Assembly (NCBI GenBank): GCA_947175295.1
Contig: CAMWMK010000031.1
Location: 1 to 34,194 of the forward strand
Length of the DNA stretch: 34,194 nucleotides
Reading direction: 5' to 3'
DNA from: an uncultured Porphyromonadaceae bacterium
GTDB lineage: Bacteria; Bacteroidota; Bacteroidia; Bacteroidales; Muribaculaceae
Shown: positions 34,191 through 34,194 of the stretch, one piece after another
How positions within the stretch are numbered: position 1 is the first letter of the stretch
Layout of the letters: the number at the start of each line of letters is the position of its first letter
The notes under the pieces: model-generated
What the model saw: the letters and a program-made list of their open reading frames with translations, nothing else
The model's database searches: none
What the model was told of the DNA's origin: nothing
Position numbers and translations under genes: made by a program

Positions 34191-34194
34191 TAGA

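Overview
The window looks like chromosomal DNA from a member of the Bacteroidales, quite possibly a gut Muribaculaceae-type organism (the family is an inference). The evidence is: Bacteroidetes-type promoters (TTTG, about 20 bases, TAnnTTTG) such as the one before gyrA; little use of Shine-Dalgarno sequences; a lipobox lipoprotein; and family pairs typical of Bacteroidales, such as gyrA followed by a secreted TPR protein and a DoxX-type membrane protein coupled to a DUF1599 protein. Most genes are fairly GC-rich. The stretch of about 21.3-25.8 kb is visibly more AT-rich and looks accessory.

Layout. 1-4.4 kb: proteostasis genes groL and clpC, each followed by a clear terminator. 4.5-8.4 kb: gyrA and a secreted TPR protein. 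8.6-14.3 kb: a compact cell-shape operon mreB-mreC-mreD-mrdA(PBP2)-rodA, with overlapping or nearly touching genes, closed by a bidirectional terminator. 14.3-16.3 kb, minus strand: a DUF1599 protein and a DoxX-like membrane protein. 16.4-20.8 kb: a putrescine operon (agmatine deiminase, N-carbamoylputrescine amidase), then an alpha/beta hydrolase and an unusual membrane-anchored MurF-like ligase. 21.0-21.3 kb, minus strand: thioredoxin.

21.3-26.1 kb is a patchwork of insertions and decay between trxA and a nitrilase-family gene. It holds a metallophosphoesterase remnant, a HigBA-like toxin-antitoxin pair, a RibD_C reductase with a DUF1893 protein, an internally deleted DUF5131 pseudogene, two unrecognised fragments meeting at a pair of strong hairpins, an Imm51-like immunity protein and a threonine aldolase fragment. 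26.1-27.8 kb, minus strand: a nitrilase-family amidase, an acyltransferase and a small conserved protein. 28.1-31.9 kb, plus strand: a membrane-anchored lysozyme-like protein, a lipoprotein and a Pif1-like helicase with a C-terminal HRDC-like region. 32.0-34.1 kb, minus strand: a MscS channel, a 55-residue Arc-type ribbon-helix-helix protein and an SPFH/band-7 protein. A textbook sigma-54 promoter points out of the right end.

The main non-coding novelty is a family of short interspersed repeats (ATAATGCAT-rich cores, TAAGTAG/CTACTTA ends) found in at least four intergenic spaces, one of which supplies the last codons of the MscS gene. I found no rRNA, tRNA, CRISPR array or intact transposase. 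No single feature is a demonstrated new system. The best candidates for follow-up are the repeat family, the membrane MurF-like ligase, the SPFH-Arc pair and the decayed island with its immunity gene.
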